Part shown: piece after piece, positions 44,973 to 61,100 of the stretch | How the letters are laid out: every line of letters begins with the position of its first letter | Position numbering within the stretch: position 1 is the stretch's first letter | DNA from: Pratylenchus scribneri | Taxonomy: Eukaryota > Nematoda > Chromadorea > Rhabditida > Pratylenchidae | Assembly (NCBI GenBank): GCA_030063045.1 | Contig: JAQSEB010000155.1 | Location: forward strand, 434,001 to 498,000 | Length of the DNA stretch: 64,000 bases | Direction: 5' to 3' | The notes under the pieces: model-generated | The model's database searches: none | What the model saw: only the letters and a program-made list of their open reading frames with translations | Told to the model about the DNA's origin: nothing | Position numbers and translations under genes: made by a program

Positions 44973-47569
44973 TTAATCTATTGGCTACTTGTTAACATAG
45001 TTATGCAATAGAAGACAAAATTCAATTTTTTAGAAAATTTTGAAGGAAAAATCAATAGAAAATGCATGAAAATGTTTTATTTTATTCAATTCCTTAGGAA
45101 ATATTTTTATTGGATTTTTATATATTTATCCTATTAATCTATTGGCTGTTTGTTAACATAGTTATGCAATAGAAGACAAAATTCAATTTTTTAGTAAATT
45201 TTGAAGGAAAAATAATTAGAAAATGCATGAAAATGTTTTATTCTATTCAATTCCTTAGGAAATATTTTTATTGTATTATTTTCTATTAATTCTATTAATC
45301 TATTGGCTGTTTGTTAACATAGTTATGCAATAGAAGAAAAATTCAATTTTTTAATAAATTTTGAAGGAAAAATCAATAGAAAATGCTTGAAAATGTTTTA
45401 TTCTATTCAATTCTTTAGGAAATATTTTTATTGGATTATTTTCTATTAATTCTATTAATCTATTGGTTGTTTGTTAACATAGTTATGCAATAGAAGACAA
45501 AATTCAATTTTTTAGTAAATTTTTTGGGAAAAATCAATAGAAAATGCATGAAAATGTTTTATTCTATTCAATTCTTTAGGAAATATTTTTATTGGATTAT
45601 TTTCTATTAATCCTATTAATCTATTGGTTGTTTGTTAACATAGTTATGCAATAGAAGACAAAATTCAATTTTTTAGAAAATTTTGAGGGAAAAATCATTA
45701 GAAAATGCTTGAAAATGTTTTATTTTTATCAATTCCTTAGGAAATATTTTTAAAAAATTATACTGTATTAATCCTATTAATTTATTGGCTGTTTGTTAAC
45801 ATAGTTATGCAATAGAAGACAAAATTCAATTTTTTAGAAAATTTTGAGGGAAAAATCATTAGAAAATGCTTGAAAATGTTTTATTTTTATCAATTCCTTA
45901 GGAAATATTTTTAAAAAATTATACTGTATTAATCCTATTAATTTATTGACTGTTTGTTAACATAGTTATGCAATAGAAGACAAAATTCAATTTTTTAGAA
46001 AATTTTGAGGGAAAAATCATTAGAAAATGCTTGAAAATGTTTTATTTTTATCAATTCCTTAGGAAATATTTTTAAAAAATTATACTGTATTAATCCTATT
46101 AATTTATTGACTGTTTGTTAACATAGTTATGCAATAGAAGACAAAATTCAATTTTTTAGTAAATTTTGAGGGAAAAATTATTAGAAAATGCTTGAAAATG
46201 TTTTATTTTTATCAATTCCTTAGGAAATATTTTTATTGTATTATTTTCTATTAAACCTATTAATCTATTGGCTGTTTGTTATGTTAACATAGTTATGCAA
46301 TAGAAGACAAAATTCAATTTTTTAGTAAATTTTGAGGGAAAAATTATTAGAAAATGCTTGAAAATGTTTTATTTTTATCAATTCCTTAGGAAATATTTTT
46401 ATTGGATTATTTTCTATTAATCCTATTAATCTATTGGCTGTTTGTTATGTTAACATAGTTATGCAATAGAAGACAAAATTCAATTTTTTAGTAAATTTTT
46501 TGGGAAAAATCAATAGAAAATGCATGAAAATGTTTTATTCTATTCAATTCTTTAGGAAATATTTTTATTGGATTATTTTCTATTAATCCTATTAATCTAT
46601 TGGCTGTTTGTTAACATAGTTATGCAATAGAAGACAAAATTCAATTTTTTAGTAAATTTTTTGGGAAAAATCAATAGAAAATGCATGAAAATGTTTTATT
46701 CTATTCAATTCCTTAGGAAATATTTTTATTGTATTATTTTCTATTAAACCTATTAATCTATTGGCTGTTTGTTAACATAGTTATGCAATAGAAGACAAAA
46801 TTCAATTTTTTAGTAAATTTTTTGGGAAAAATCAATAGAAAATGCATGAAAATGTTTTATTCTATTCAATTCTTTAGGAAATATTTTTATTGGATTATTT
46901 TCTATTAATCCTATTAATCTATTGGTTGTTTGTTAACATAGTTATGCAATAGAAGACAAAATTCAATTTTTTAGTAAATTTTTTGGGAAAAATCAATAGA
47001 AAATGCATGAAAATGTTTTATTCTATTCAATTCTTTAGGAAATATTTTTATTGGATTATTTTCTATTAATCCTATTAATCTATTGGCTGTTTGTTAACAT
47101 AGTTATGCAATAGAAGACAAAATTCAATTTTTTAGTAAATTTTTTGGGAAAAATCATTAGAAAATGCATGAAAATGTTTTATTCTATTCAATTCCTTAGG
47201 AAATATTTTTATTGTATTATTTTCTATTAAACCTATTAATCTATTGGCTGTTTGTTAACATAGTTATGCAATAGAAGACAAAATTCAATTTTTTAGTAAA
47301 TTTTTTGGGAAAAATCAATAGAAAATGCATGAAAATGTTTTATTCTATTCAATTCCTTAGGAAATATTTTTATTGTATTATTTTCTATTAAACCTATTAA
47401 TCTATTGGCTGTTTGTTAACATAGTTATGCAATAGAAGACAAAATTCAATTTTTTAGTAAATTTTTTGGGAAAAATCAATAGAAAATGCATGAAAATGTT
47501 TTATTCTATTCAATTCTTTAGGAAATATTTTTATTGGATTATTTTCTATTAATCCTATTAATCTATTGG

Positions 47570-50500
47570 CTGTTTGTTAACATAGTTATGCAATAGAAGA
47601 CAAAATTCAATTTTTTAGTAAATTTTTTGGGAAAAATCAATAGAAAATGCATGAAAATGTTTTATTCTATTCAATTCTTTAGGAAATATTTTTATTGGAT
47701 TATTTTCTATTAATCCTATTAATCTATTGGTTGTTTGTTAACATAGTTATGCAATAGAAGACAAAATTCAATTTTTTAGTAAATTTTTTGGGAAAAATCA
47801 ATAGAAAATGCATGAAAATGTTTTATTCTATTCAATTCTTTAGGAAATATTTTTATTGGATTATTTTCTATTAATCCTATTAATCTATTGGTTGTTTGTT
47901 AACATAGTTATGCAATAGAAGACAAAATTCAATTTTTTAGTAAATTTTTTGGGAAAAATCAATAGAAAATGCATGAAAATGTTTTATTCTATTCAATTCC
48001 TTAGGAAATATTTTTATTGTATTATTTTCTATTAAACCTATTAATCTATTGGCTGTTTGTTAACATAGTTATGCAATAGAAGACAAAATTCAATTTTTTA
48101 GTAAATTTTTTGGGAAAAATCAATAGAAAATGCATGAAAATGTTTTATTCTATTCAATTCCTTAGGAAATATTTTTATTGTATTATTTTCTATTAAACCT
48201 ATTAATCTATTGGCTGTTTGTTAACATAGTTATGCAATAGAAGACAAAATTCAATTTTTTAGTAAATTTTTTGGGAAAAATCAATAGAAAATGCATGAAA
48301 ATGTTTTATTCTATTCAATTCCTTAGGAAATATTTTTATTGTATTATTTTCTATTAAACCTATTAATCTATTGGCTGTTTGTTAACATAGTTATGCAATA
48401 GAAGACAAAATTCAATTTTTTAGTAAATTTTTTGGGAAAAATCATTAGAAAATGCAAGAAAATGTTTTATTCTATTCAATTCCTTAGGAAATATTTTTAT
48501 TGTATTATTTTCTATTAAACCTATTAATCTATTGGCTGTTTGTTAACATAGTTATGCAATAGAAGACAAAATTCAATTTTTTAGTAAATTTTTTGGGAAA
48601 AATCAATAGAAAATGCATGAAAATGTTTTATTCTATTCAATTCCTTAGGAAATATTTTTATTGGATTATTTTCTATTAATCCTATTAATCTATTGGCTAT
48701 TTGTTATGTTAACATAGTTATGCAATAGAAGACAAAATTCAATTTTTTAGTAAATTTTTTGGGAAAAATCATTAGAAAATGCATGAAAATGTTTTATTCT
48801 ATTCAATTCCTTAGGAAATATTTTTATTGTATTATTTTCTATTAAACGTATTAATCTATTGGCTGTTTGTTAACATAGTTATGCAATAGAAGACAAAATT
48901 CAATTTTTTAGTAAATTTTTTGGGAAAAATCAATAGAAAATGCATGAAAATGTTTTATTCTATTCAATTCTTTAGGAAATATTTTTATTGGATTATTTTC
49001 TATTAATCCTATTAATCTATTGGCTGTTTGTTAACATAGTTATGCAATAGAAGACAAAATTCAATTTTTTAGTAAATTTTTTGGGAAAAATCATTAGAAA
49101 ATGCATGAAAATGTTTTATTCTATTCAATTCCTTAGGAAATATTTTTATTGGATTATTTTCTATTAATCCTATTAATCTATTGGCTGTTTGTTAACATAG
49201 TTATGCAATAGAAGACAAAATTCAATTTTTTAGTAAATTTTTTGGGAAAAATCATTAGAAAATGCATGAAAATGTTTTATTCTATTCAATTCCTTAGGAA
49301 ATATTTTTATTGTATTATTTTCTATTAAACCTATTAATCTATTGGCTGTTTGTTAACATAGTTATGCAATAGAAGACAAAATTCAATTTTTTAGTAAATT
49401 TTTTGGGAAAAATCATTAGAAAATGCATGAAAATGTTTTATTCTATTCAATTCCTTAGGAAATATTTTTATTGTATTATTTTCTATTAATTCTATTAATC
49501 TATTGGCTGTTTGTTAACATAGTTATGCAATAGAAGACAAAATTCAATTTTTTAGTAAATTTTTTGGGAAAAATCAATAGAAAATGCATGAAAATGTTTT
49601 ATTCTATTCAATTCTTTAGGAAATATTTTTATTGGATTATTTTCTATTAATCCTATTAATCTATTGGCTATTTGTTATGTTAACATAGTTATGCAATAGA
49701 AGACAAAATTCAATTTTTTAGTAAATTTTGAGGGAAAAATTATTAGAAAATGCTTGAAAATGTTTTATTTTTATCAATTCCTTAGGAAATATTTTTATTG
49801 TATTATTTTCTATTAATTCTATTAATCTATTGGCTGTTTGTTAACATAGTTATGCAATAGAAGACAAAATTCAATTTTTTAGTAAATTTTGAGGGAAAAA
49901 TTATTAGAAAATGCTTGAAAATGTTTTATTTTTATCAATTCCTTAGGAAATATTTTTATTGGATTATTTTCTATTAATCCTATTAATCTATTGGCTGTTT
50001 GTTATGTTAACATAGTTATGCAATAGAAGACAAAATTCAATTTTTTAGTAAATTTTTTGGGAAAAATCAATAGAAAATGCATGAAAATGTTTTATTCTAT
50101 TCAATTCTTTAGGAAATATTTTTATTGGATTATTTTCTATTAATCCTATTAATCTATTGGCTGTTTGTTAACATAGTTATGCAATAGAAGACAAAATTCA
50201 ATTTTTTAGTAAATTTTTTGGGAAAAATCATTAGAAAATGCATGAAAATGTTTTATTCTATTCAATTCCTTAGGAAATATTTTTATTGTATTATTTTCTA
50301 TTAAACCTATTAATCTATTGGCTGTTTGTTAACATAGTTATGCAATAGAAGACAAAATTCAATTTTTTAGTAAATTTTTTGGGAAAAATCAATAGAAAAT
50401 GCATGAAAATGTTTTATTCTATTCAATTCCTTAGGAAATATTTTTATTGTATTATTTTCTATTAAACCTATTAATCTATTGGCTGTTTGTTAACATAGTT

Positions 50501-52255
50501 ATGCAATAGAAGACAAAATTCAATTTTTTAGTAAATTTTTTGGGAAAAATCAATAGAAAATGCATGAAAATGTTTTATTCTATTCAATTCTTTAGGAAAT
50601 ATTTTTATTGGATTATTTTCTATTAATCCTATTAATCTATTGGTTGTTTGTTAACATAGTTATGCAATAGAAGACAAAATTCAATTTTTTAGTAAATTTT
50701 TTGGGAAAAATCAATAGAAAATGCATGAAAATGTTTTATTCTATTCAATTCTTTAGGAAATATTTTTATTGGATTATTTTCTATTAATCCTATTAATCTA
50801 TTGGTTGTTTGTTAACATAGTTATGCAATAGAAGACAAAATTCAATTTTTTAGTAAATTTTTTGGGAAAAATCAATAGAAAATGCATGAAAATGTTTTAT
50901 TCTATTCAATTCTTTAGGAAATATTTTTATTGGATTATTTTCTATTAATCCTATTAATCTATTGGTTGTTTGTTAACATAGTTATGCAATAGAAGACAAA
51001 ATTCAATTTTTTAGTAAATTTTTTGGGAAAAATCAATAGAAAATGCATGAAAATGTTTTATTCTATTCAATTCTTTAGGAAATATTTTTATTGGATTATT
51101 TTCTATTAATCCTATTAATCTATTGGTTGTTTGTTAACATAGTTATGCAATAGAAGACAAAATTCAATTTTTTAGTAAATTTTTTGGGAAAAATCAATAG
51201 AAAATGCATGAAAATGTTTTATTCTATTCAATTCCTTAGGAAATATTTTTATTGTATTATTTTCTATTAAACCTATTAATCTATTGGCTGTTTGTTAACA
51301 TAGTTATGCAATAGAAGACAAAATTCAATTTTTTAGTAAATTTTTTGGGAAAAATCAATAGAAAATGCATGAAAATGTTTTATTCTATTCAATTCCTTAG
51401 GAAATATTTTTATTGTATTATTTTCTATTAAACCTATTAATCTATTGGCTGTTTGTTAACATAGTTATGCAATAGAAGACAAAATTCAATTTTTTAGTAA
51501 ATTTTTTGGGAAAAATCAATAGAAAATGCATGAAAATGTTTTATTCTATTCAATTCCTTAGGAAATATTTTTATTGTATTATTTTCTATTAAACCTATTA
51601 ATCTATTGGCTGTTTGTTAACATAGTTATGCAATAGAAGACAAAATTCAATTTTTTAGTAAATTTTTTGGGAAAAATCATTAGAAAATGCAAGAAAATGT
51701 TTTATTCTATTCAATTCCTTAGGAAATATTTTTATTGTATTATTTTCTATTAAACCTATTAATCTATTGGCTGTTTGTTAACATAGTTATGCAATAGAAG
51801 ACAAAATTCAATTTTTTAGTAAATTTTTTGGGAAAAATCAATAGAAAATGCATGAAAATGTTTTATTCTATTCAATTCCTTAGGAAATATTTTTATTGGA
51901 TTATTTTCTATTAATCCTATTAATCTATTGGCTATTTGTTATGTTAACATAGTTATGCAATAGAAGACAAAATTCAATTTTTTAGTAAATTTTTTGGGAA
52001 AAATCATTAGAAAATGCATGAAAATGTTTTATTCTATTCAATTCCTTAGGAAATATTTTTATTGTATTATTTTCTATTAAACGTATTAATCTATTGGCTG
52101 TTTGTTAACATAGTTATGCAATAGAAGACAAAATTCAATTTTTTAGTAAATTTTTTGGGAAAAATCAATAGAAAATGCATGAAAATGTTTTATTCTATTC
52201 AATTCTTTAGGAAATATTTTTATTGGATTATTTTCTATTAATCCTATTAATCTAT
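47570..52255. repeat. Higher-order duplication inside the satellite, 3235 bp period
   Basis: Rare variants recur exactly 3235 bp apart: AATGCAAGAAAATG at 48451 and 51686, ATTAAACGTATTAAT at 48841 and 52076, CTATTGGTTG at 47729/47890 and 50964/51125. 3235 bp equals 20 monomers (20 x 161 plus three 5 bp insertions). Copies run from about 47570-49020 and 50805-52255 before diverging. Confidence 0.85.
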
Positions 52256-55200
52256 TGGTTGTTTGTTAACATAGTTATGCAATAGAAGACAAAATTCAAT
52301 TTTTTAGTAAATTTTTTGGGAAAAATCATTAGAAAATGCATGAAAATGTTTTATTCTATTCAATTCCTTAGGAAATATTTTTATTGTATTATTTTCTATT
52401 AAACCTATTAATCTATTGGCTGTTTGTTAACATAGTTATGCAATAGAAGACAAAATTCAATTTTTTAGTAAATTTTTTGGGAAAAATCAATAGAAAATGC
52501 ATGAAAATGTTTTATTCTATTCAATTCCTTAGGAAATATTTTTATTGTATTATTTTCTATTAAACCTATTAATCTATTGGCTGTTTGTTAACATAGTTAT
52601 GCAATAGAAGACAAAATTCAATTTTTTAGTAAATTTTTTGGGAAAAATCAATAGAAAATGCATGAAAATGTTTTATTCTATTCAATTCTTTAGGAAATAT
52701 TTTTATTGTATTATTTTCTATTAAACCTATTAATCTATTGGCTGTTTGTTAACATAGTTATGCAATAGAAGACAAAATTCAATTTTTTAGTAAATTTTTT
52801 GGGAAAAATCAATAGAAAATGTATGAAAATGTTTTATTCTATTCAATTCTTTAGGAAATATTTTTATTGTATTATTTTCTATTAAACCTATTAATCTATT
52901 GGCTGTTTGTTAACATAGTTATGCAATAGAAGACAAAATTCAATTTTTTAGTAAATTTTTTGGGAAAAATCAATAGAAAATGCATGAAAATGTTTTATTC
53001 TATTCAATTCTTTAGGAAATATTTTTATTGTATTATTTTCTATTAAACCTATTAATCTATTGGCTGTTTGTTAACATAGTTATGCAATAGAAGACAAAAT
53101 TCAATTTTTTAGAAAATTTTGAGGGAAAAATCATTAGAAAATGCATGAAAATGTTTTATTCTATTCAATTCCTTAGGAAATATTTTTATTGTATTATTTT
53201 CTATTAAACCTATTAATCTATTGGCTGTTTGTTAACATAGTTATGCAATAGAAGACAAAATACAAATTTTTTAGTAAATTTTTTGGGAAAAATCAATAGA
53301 AAATGCATGAAAATGTTTTATTCTATTCAATTCTTTAGGAAATATTTTTATTGTATTATTTTCTATTAAACCTATTAATCTATTGGCTGTTTGTTAACAT
53401 AGTTATGCAATAGAAGACAAAATTCAATTTTTTAGTAAATTTTTTGGGAAAAATCAATAGAAAATGCATGAAAATGTTTTATTCTATTCAATTCTTTAGG
53501 AAATATTTTTATTGTATTATTTTCTATTAAACCTATTAATCTATTGGCTGTTTGTTAACATAGTTATGCAATAGAAGACAAAATTCAATTTTTTAGAAAA
53601 TTTTTTGGGAAAAATCAATAGAAAATGCATGAAAATGTTTTATTCTATTCAATTCTTTAGGAAATATTTTTATTGTATTATTTTCTATTAAACCTATTAA
53701 TCTATTGGCTGTTTGTTAACATAGTTACGCAATAGAAGACAAAATTCAATTTTTTAATAAATTTTGAAGGAAAAATCAATAGAAAATGCTTGAAAATGTT
53801 TTATTCTATTCAATTCTTTAGGAAATATTTTTATTGTATTATTTTCTATTAAACCTATTAATCTATTGGCTGTTTGTTAACATAGTTATGCAATAGAAGA
53901 CAAAATACAAATTTTTTAGTAAATTTTTTGGGAAAAATCAATAGAAAATGCATGAAAATGTTTTATTCTATTCAATTCTTTAGGAAATATTTTTATTGTA
54001 TTATTTTCTATTAAACCTATTAATCTATTGGCTGTTTGTTAACATAGTTATGCAATAGAAGACAAAATTCAATTTTTTAGTAAATTTTTTGGGAAAAATC
54101 AATAGAAAATGCATGAAAATGTTTTATTCTATTCAATTCTTTAGGAAATATTTTTATTGTATTATTTTCTATTAAACCTATTAATCTATTGGCTGTTTGT
54201 TAACATAGTTATGCAATAGAAGACAAAATTCAATTTTTTAGAAAATTTTGAGGGAAAAATCATTAGAAAATGCTTGAAAATGTTTTATTCTATTCAATTC
54301 TTTAGGAAATATTTTTATTGGTTTATTTTATATTCTATTAATCCTATTAATCTATTGGCTGTTTGTTAACATAGTTATGCAATAGAAGACAAAATTCAAT
54401 TTTTTAGAAAATTTTGAGGGAAAAATCAATAGAAAATGCTTTAAAATAATTTATTTTATTCAATTCCATAAGAAATATTTTTATTGGTTTATATTCTATT
54501 AATCCTATTAATCTATTGGCTGTTTGTTAATATAGTTATGCAATAGAAGACAAAATACAAATTTTTAAGAAATTTTTTGGGAAAAATCAATAGAAAATGC
54601 TTGAAAATGTTTTATTCTATTCAATTCTTTAGGAAATATTTTTATTGGTTTATATTCTATTAATCCTATTAATCTATTGGCTGTTTGTTAACATAGTTAT
54701 GCAATAGAAGACAAAATTCAATTTTTTAGAAAATTTTGAGGGAAAAATCATTAGAAAATGCTTGAAAATGTTTTATTCTATTCAATTCTTTAGGAAATAT
54801 TTTTATTGGTTTATATTCTATTAATCCTATTAATCTATTGGCTGTTTGTTAATATAGTTATGCAATAGAAGACAAAATACAAATTTTTAAGAAATTTTTT
54901 GGGAAAAATCAATAGAAAATGCTTGAAAATGTTTTATTCTATTCAATTCTTTAGGAAATATTTTTATTGGTTTATATTCTATTAATCCTATTAATCTATT
55001 GGCTGTTTGTTAATATAGTTATGCAATAGAAGACAAAATACAAATTTTTAAGAAATTTTTTGGGAAAAATCAATAGAAAATGCTTGAAAATGTTTTATTC
55101 TATTCAATTCTTTAGGAAATATTTTTATTGGTTTATATTCTATTAATCCTATTAATCTATTGGCTGTTTGTTAATATAGTTATGCAATAGAAGACAAAAT

Positions 55201-58189
55201 TCAATTTTTTAAAAAATTTTGAGGGAAAAATCAATAGAAAATGCTTGAAAATGTTTTATTCTATTCAATTCTTTAGGAAATATTTTTATTGGTTTATATT
55301 CTATTAATCCTATTAATCTATTGGCTGTTTGTTAACATAGTTATGCAATAGAAGAGAAAATTCAATTTTTTAAAAAATTTTGAGGGAAAAATCATTAGAA
55401 AATGCTTGAAAATGTTTTATTCTATTCAATTCTTTAGGAAATATTTTTATTGTATTATTTTCTATTAAACCTATTAATCTATTTTTTTGTTTGTTAACAT
55501 AGTTATGCAATAGAAGACAAAATTCAATTTTTTAGAAAATTTTGAGGGAAAAATCAATAGAAAATGCATGAAAATGTTTTATTCTATTCAATTCCTTAGG
55601 AAATATTTTTATTGTATTATTTTCTATTAAACCTATTAATCTATTGGCTGTTTGTTAACATAGTTATGCAATAGAAGAGAAAATTCAATTTTTTAAAAAA
55701 TTTTGAGGGAAAAATCATTAGAAAATGCTTGAAAATGTTTTATTCTATTCAATTCTTTAGGAAATATTTTTATTGGATTATTTTCTATTAAACCTATTAA
55801 TCTATTGGCTGTTTGTTAACATAGTTATGCAATAGAAGACAAAATTCAATTTTTTAATAAATTTTGAGGGAAAAATCAATAGAAAATGCATGAAAATGTT
55901 TTATTTTACCTAATTCCTTAAGAAATATTTTTATTGGTTTATATTCTATTAATCCTATTAATCTATTGGCTGTTTGTTAACATAGTTATGCAATAGAAGA
56001 CAAAATTCAATTTTTTAGAAAATTTTGAGGGAAAAATCATTAGAAAATGCTTGAAAATGTTTTATTCTATTCAATTCTTTAGGAAATATTTTTATTGGTT
56101 TATATTCTATTAAACCTATTAATCTATTGGCTGTTTGTTAACATAGTTATGCAATAGAAGACAAAATTCAATTTTTTAGAAAATTTTGAGGGAAAAATCA
56201 ATAGAAAATGCTTTAAAATAATTTATTTTATTCAATTCCATAAGAAATATTTTTATTGGTTTATATTCTATTAATCCTATTAATCTATTGGCTGTTTGTT
56301 AATATAGTTATGCAATAGAAGACAAAATACAAATTTTTAAGAAATTTTTTGGGAAAAATCATTAGAAAATGCTTGAAAATGTTTTATTCTATTCAATTCT
56401 TTAGGAAATATTTTTATTGTATTATTTTCTATTAAACCTATTAATCTATTGGCTGTTTGTTAATATAGTTATGCAATAGAAGACAAAATACAAATTTTTA
56501 AGAAATTTTTTGGGAAAAATCAATAGAAAATGCTTGAAAATGTTTTATTCTATTCAATTCTTTAGGAAATATTTTTATTGGTTTATATTCTATTAATCCT
56601 ATTAATCTATTGGCTGTTTGTTAACATAGTTATGCAATAGAAGACAAAATTCAATTTTTTAGAAAATTTTGAGGGAAAAATCATTAGAAAATGCTTGAAA
56701 ATGTTTTATTCTATTCAATTCTTTAGGAAATATTTTTATTGGTTTATATTCTATTAATCCTATTAATCTATTGGCTGTTTGTTAACATAGTTATGCAATA
56801 GAAGACAAAATACAAATTTTTAAGAAATTTTTTGGGAAAAATCAATAGAAAATGCTTGAAAATGTTTTATTCTATTCAATTCTTTAGGAAATATTTTTAT
56901 TGGTTTATATTCTATTAATCCTATTAATCTATTGGCTGTTTGTTAATATAGTTATGCAATAGAAGACAAAATACAAATTTTTAAGAAATTTTTTGGGAAA
57001 AATCAATAGAAAATGCTTGAAAATGTTTTATTCTATTCAATTCTTTAGGAAATATTTTTATTGGTTTATATTCTATTAATCCTATTAATCTATTGGCTGT
57101 TTGTTAATATAGTTATGCAATAGAAGACAAAATACAAATTTTTAAGAAATTTTTTGGGAAAAATCAATAGAAAATGCTTGAAAATGTTTTATTCTATTCA
57201 ATTCTTTAGGAAATATTTTTATTGGTTTATATTCTATTAATCCTATTAATCTATTGGCTGTTTGTTAATATAGTTATGCAATAGAATACAAAATACAAAT
57301 TTTTAAGAAATTTTTTGGGAAAAATCAATAGAAAATGCTTGAAAATGTTTTATTCTATTCAATTCTTTAGGAAATATTTTTATTGGTTTATATTCTATTA
57401 ATCCTATTAATCTATTGGCTGTTTGTTAATATAGTTATGCAATAGAAGACAAAATACAAATTTTTAAGAAATTTTTTGGGAAAAATCAATAGAAAATGCT
57501 TGAAAATGTTTTATTCTATTCAATTCTTTAGGAAATATTTTTATTGGTTTATATTCTATTAATCCTATTAATCTATTGGCTGTTTGTTAATATAGTTATG
57601 CAATAGAAGACAAAATACAAATTTTTAAGAAATTTTTTGGGAAAAATCAATAGAAAATGCTTGAAAATGTTTTATTCTATTCAATTCTTTAGGAAATATT
57701 TTTATTGGTTTATATTCTATTAATCCTATTAATCTATTGGCTGTTTGTTAACATAGTTATGCAATAGAAGACAAAATTCAATTTTTTAGAAAATTTTGAG
57801 GGAAAAATCATTAGAAAATGCATGAAAATGTTTTATTCTATTCAATTCTTTAGGAAATATTTTTATTGGTTTATATTCTATTAATCCTATTAATCTATTG
57901 GCTGTTTGTTATGTTAACATAGTTATGCAATAGAAGACAAAATTCAATTTTTTAGAAAATTTTGAGGGAAAAATCATTAGAAAATGCATGAAAATGTTTT
58001 ATTCTATTCAATTCTTTAGGAAATATTTTTATTGGTTTATATTCTATTAATCCTATTAATCTATTGGCTGTTTGTTAACATAGTTATGCAATAGAAGACA
58101 AAATTCAATTTTTTAGAAAATTTTGAGGGAAAAATCATTAGAAAATGCATGAAAATGTTTTATTCTATTCAATTCCTTAGGAAATATTT

Positions 58190-61100
58190 TTATTGTATTA
58201 TTTTCTATTAAACCTATTAATCTATTGGCTGTTTGTTAACATAGTTATGCAATAGAAGACAAAATTCAATTTTTTAGAAAATTTTGAGGGAAAAATCATT
58301 AGAAAATGCTTGAAAATGTTTTATTCTATTCAATTCTTTAGGAAATATTTTTATTGTATTATTTTCTATTAATTCTATTAATCTATTGGTTGTTTGTTAA
58401 CATAGTTATGCAATAGAAGACAAAATTCAATTTTTTAGAAAATTTTGAGGGAAAAATCATTAGAAAATGCATGAAAATGTTTTATTCTATTCAATTCCTT
58501 AGGAAATATTTTTATTGTATTATTTTCTATTAATTCTATTAATCTATTGGCTGTTTGTTAACATAGTTATGCAATAGAAGACAAAATTCAATTTTTTAGA
58601 AAATTTTGAGGGAAAAATCATTAGAAAATGCATGAAAATGTTTTATTCTATTCAATTCTTTAGGAAATATTTTTATTGTATTATTTTCTATTAATTCTAT
58701 TAATCTATTGGTTGTTTGTTAACATAGTTATGCAATAGAAGACAAAATTCAATTTTTTAGAAAATTTTGAGGGAAAAATCATTAGAAAATGCATGAAAAT
58801 GTTTTATTCTATTCAATTCCTTAGGAAATATTTTTATTGTATTATTTTCTATTAAACCTATTAATCTATTGGCTGTTTGTTATGTTAACATAGTTATGCA
58901 ATAGAAGACAAAATTCAATTTTTTAGAAAATTTTGAGGGAAAAATCATTAGAAAATGCATGAAAATGTTTTATTCTATTCAATTCTTTAGGAAATATTTT
59001 TATTGTATTATTTTCTATTAAACCTATTAATCTATTGGCTCTTTGTTATGTTAACATAGTTATGCAATAGAAGACAAAATTCAATTTTTTAGAAAATTTT
59101 GAGGGAAAAATCATTAGAAAATGCTTGAAAATGTTTTATTCTATTCAATTCTTTAGGAAATATTTTTATTGTATTATTTTCTATTAAACCTATTAATCTA
59201 TTGGCTGTTTGTTAACATAGTTATGCAATAGAAGACAAAATTCAATTTTTTAGAAAATTTTGAGGGAAAAATCATTAGAAAATGCATGAAAATGTTTTAT
59301 TCTATTCAATTCCTTAGGAAATATTTTTATTGTATTATTTTCTATTAAACCTATTAATCTATTGGCTGTTTGTTAACATAGTTATGCAATAGAAGACAAA
59401 ATTCAATTTTTTAGAAAATTTTGAGGGAAAAATCATTAGAAAATGCTTGAAAATGTTTTATTCTATTCAATTCTTTAGGAAATATTTTTATTGTATTATT
59501 TTCTATTAATTCTATTAATCTATTGGTTGTTTGTTAACATAGTTATGCAATAGAAGACAAAATTCAATTTTTTAGAAAATTTTGAGGGAAAAATCATTAG
59601 AAAATGCATGAAAATGTTTTATTCTATTCAATTCCTTAGGAAATATTTTTATTGTATTATTTTCTATTAATTCTATTAATCTATTGGCTGTTTGTTAACA
59701 TAGTTATGCAATAGAAGACAAAATTCAATTTTTTAGAAAATTTTGAGGGAAAAATCATTAGAAAATGCATGAAAATGTTTTATTCTATTCAATTCTTTAG
59801 GAAATATTTTTATTGTATTATTTTCTATTAATTCTATTAATCTATTGGTTGTTTGTTAACATAGTTATGCAATAGAAGACAAAATTCAATTTTTTAGAAA
59901 ATTTTGAGGGAAAAATCATTAGAAAATGCATGAAAATGTTTTATTCTATTCAATTCCTTAGGAAATATTTTTATTGTATTATTTTCTATTAAACCTATTA
60001 ATCTATTGGCTGTTTGTTATGTTAACATAGTTATGCAATAGAAGACAAAATTCAATTTTTTAGAAAATTTTGAGGGAAAAATCATTAGAAAATGCATGAA
60101 AATGTTTTATTCTATTCAATTCTTTAGGAAATATTTTTATTGTATTATTTTCTATTAAACCTATTAATCTATTGGCTGTTTGTTATGTTAACATAGTTAT
60201 GCAATAGAAGACAAAATTCAATTTTTTAGAAAATTTTGAGGGAAAAATCATTAGAAAATGCTTGAAAATGTTTTATTCTATTCAATTCTTTAGGAAATAT
60301 TTTTATTGTATTATTTTCTATTAAACCTATTAATCTATTGGCTGTTTGTTATGTTAACATAGTTATGCAATAGAAGACAAAATTCAATTTTTTAGAAAAT
60401 TTTGAGGGAAAAATCATTAGAAAATGCATGAAAATGTTTTATTCTATTCAATTCTTTAGGAAATATTTTTATTGTATTATTTTCTATTAAACCTATTAAT
60501 CTATTGGCTGTTTGTTATGTTAACATAGTTATGCAATAGAAGACAAAATTCAATTTTTTAGAAAATTTTGAGGGAAAAATCATTAGAAAATGCTTGAAAA
60601 TGTTTTATTCTATTCAATTCTTTAGGAAATATTTTTATTGTATTATTTTCTATTAATTCTATTAATCTATTGGTTGTTTGTTAACATAGTTATGCAATAG
60701 AAGACAAAATTCAATTTTTTAGAAAATTTTGAGGGAAAAATCATTAGAAAATGCATGAAAATGTTTTATTCTATTCAATTCCTTAGGAAATATTTTTATT
60801 GTATTATTTTCTATTAAACCTATTAATCTATTGGCTGTTTGTTATGTTAACATAGTTATGCAATAGAAGACAAAATTCAATTTTTTAGAAAATTTTGAGG
60901 GAAAAATCATTAGAAAATGCATGAAAATGTTTTATTCTATTCAATTCTTTAGGAAATATTTTTATTGTATTATTTTCTATTAAACCTATTAATCTATTGG
61001 CTGTTTGTTATGTTAACATAGTTATGCAATAGAAGACAAAATTCAATTTTTTAGAAAATTTTGAGGGAAAAATCATTAGAAAATGCTTGAAAATGTTTTA

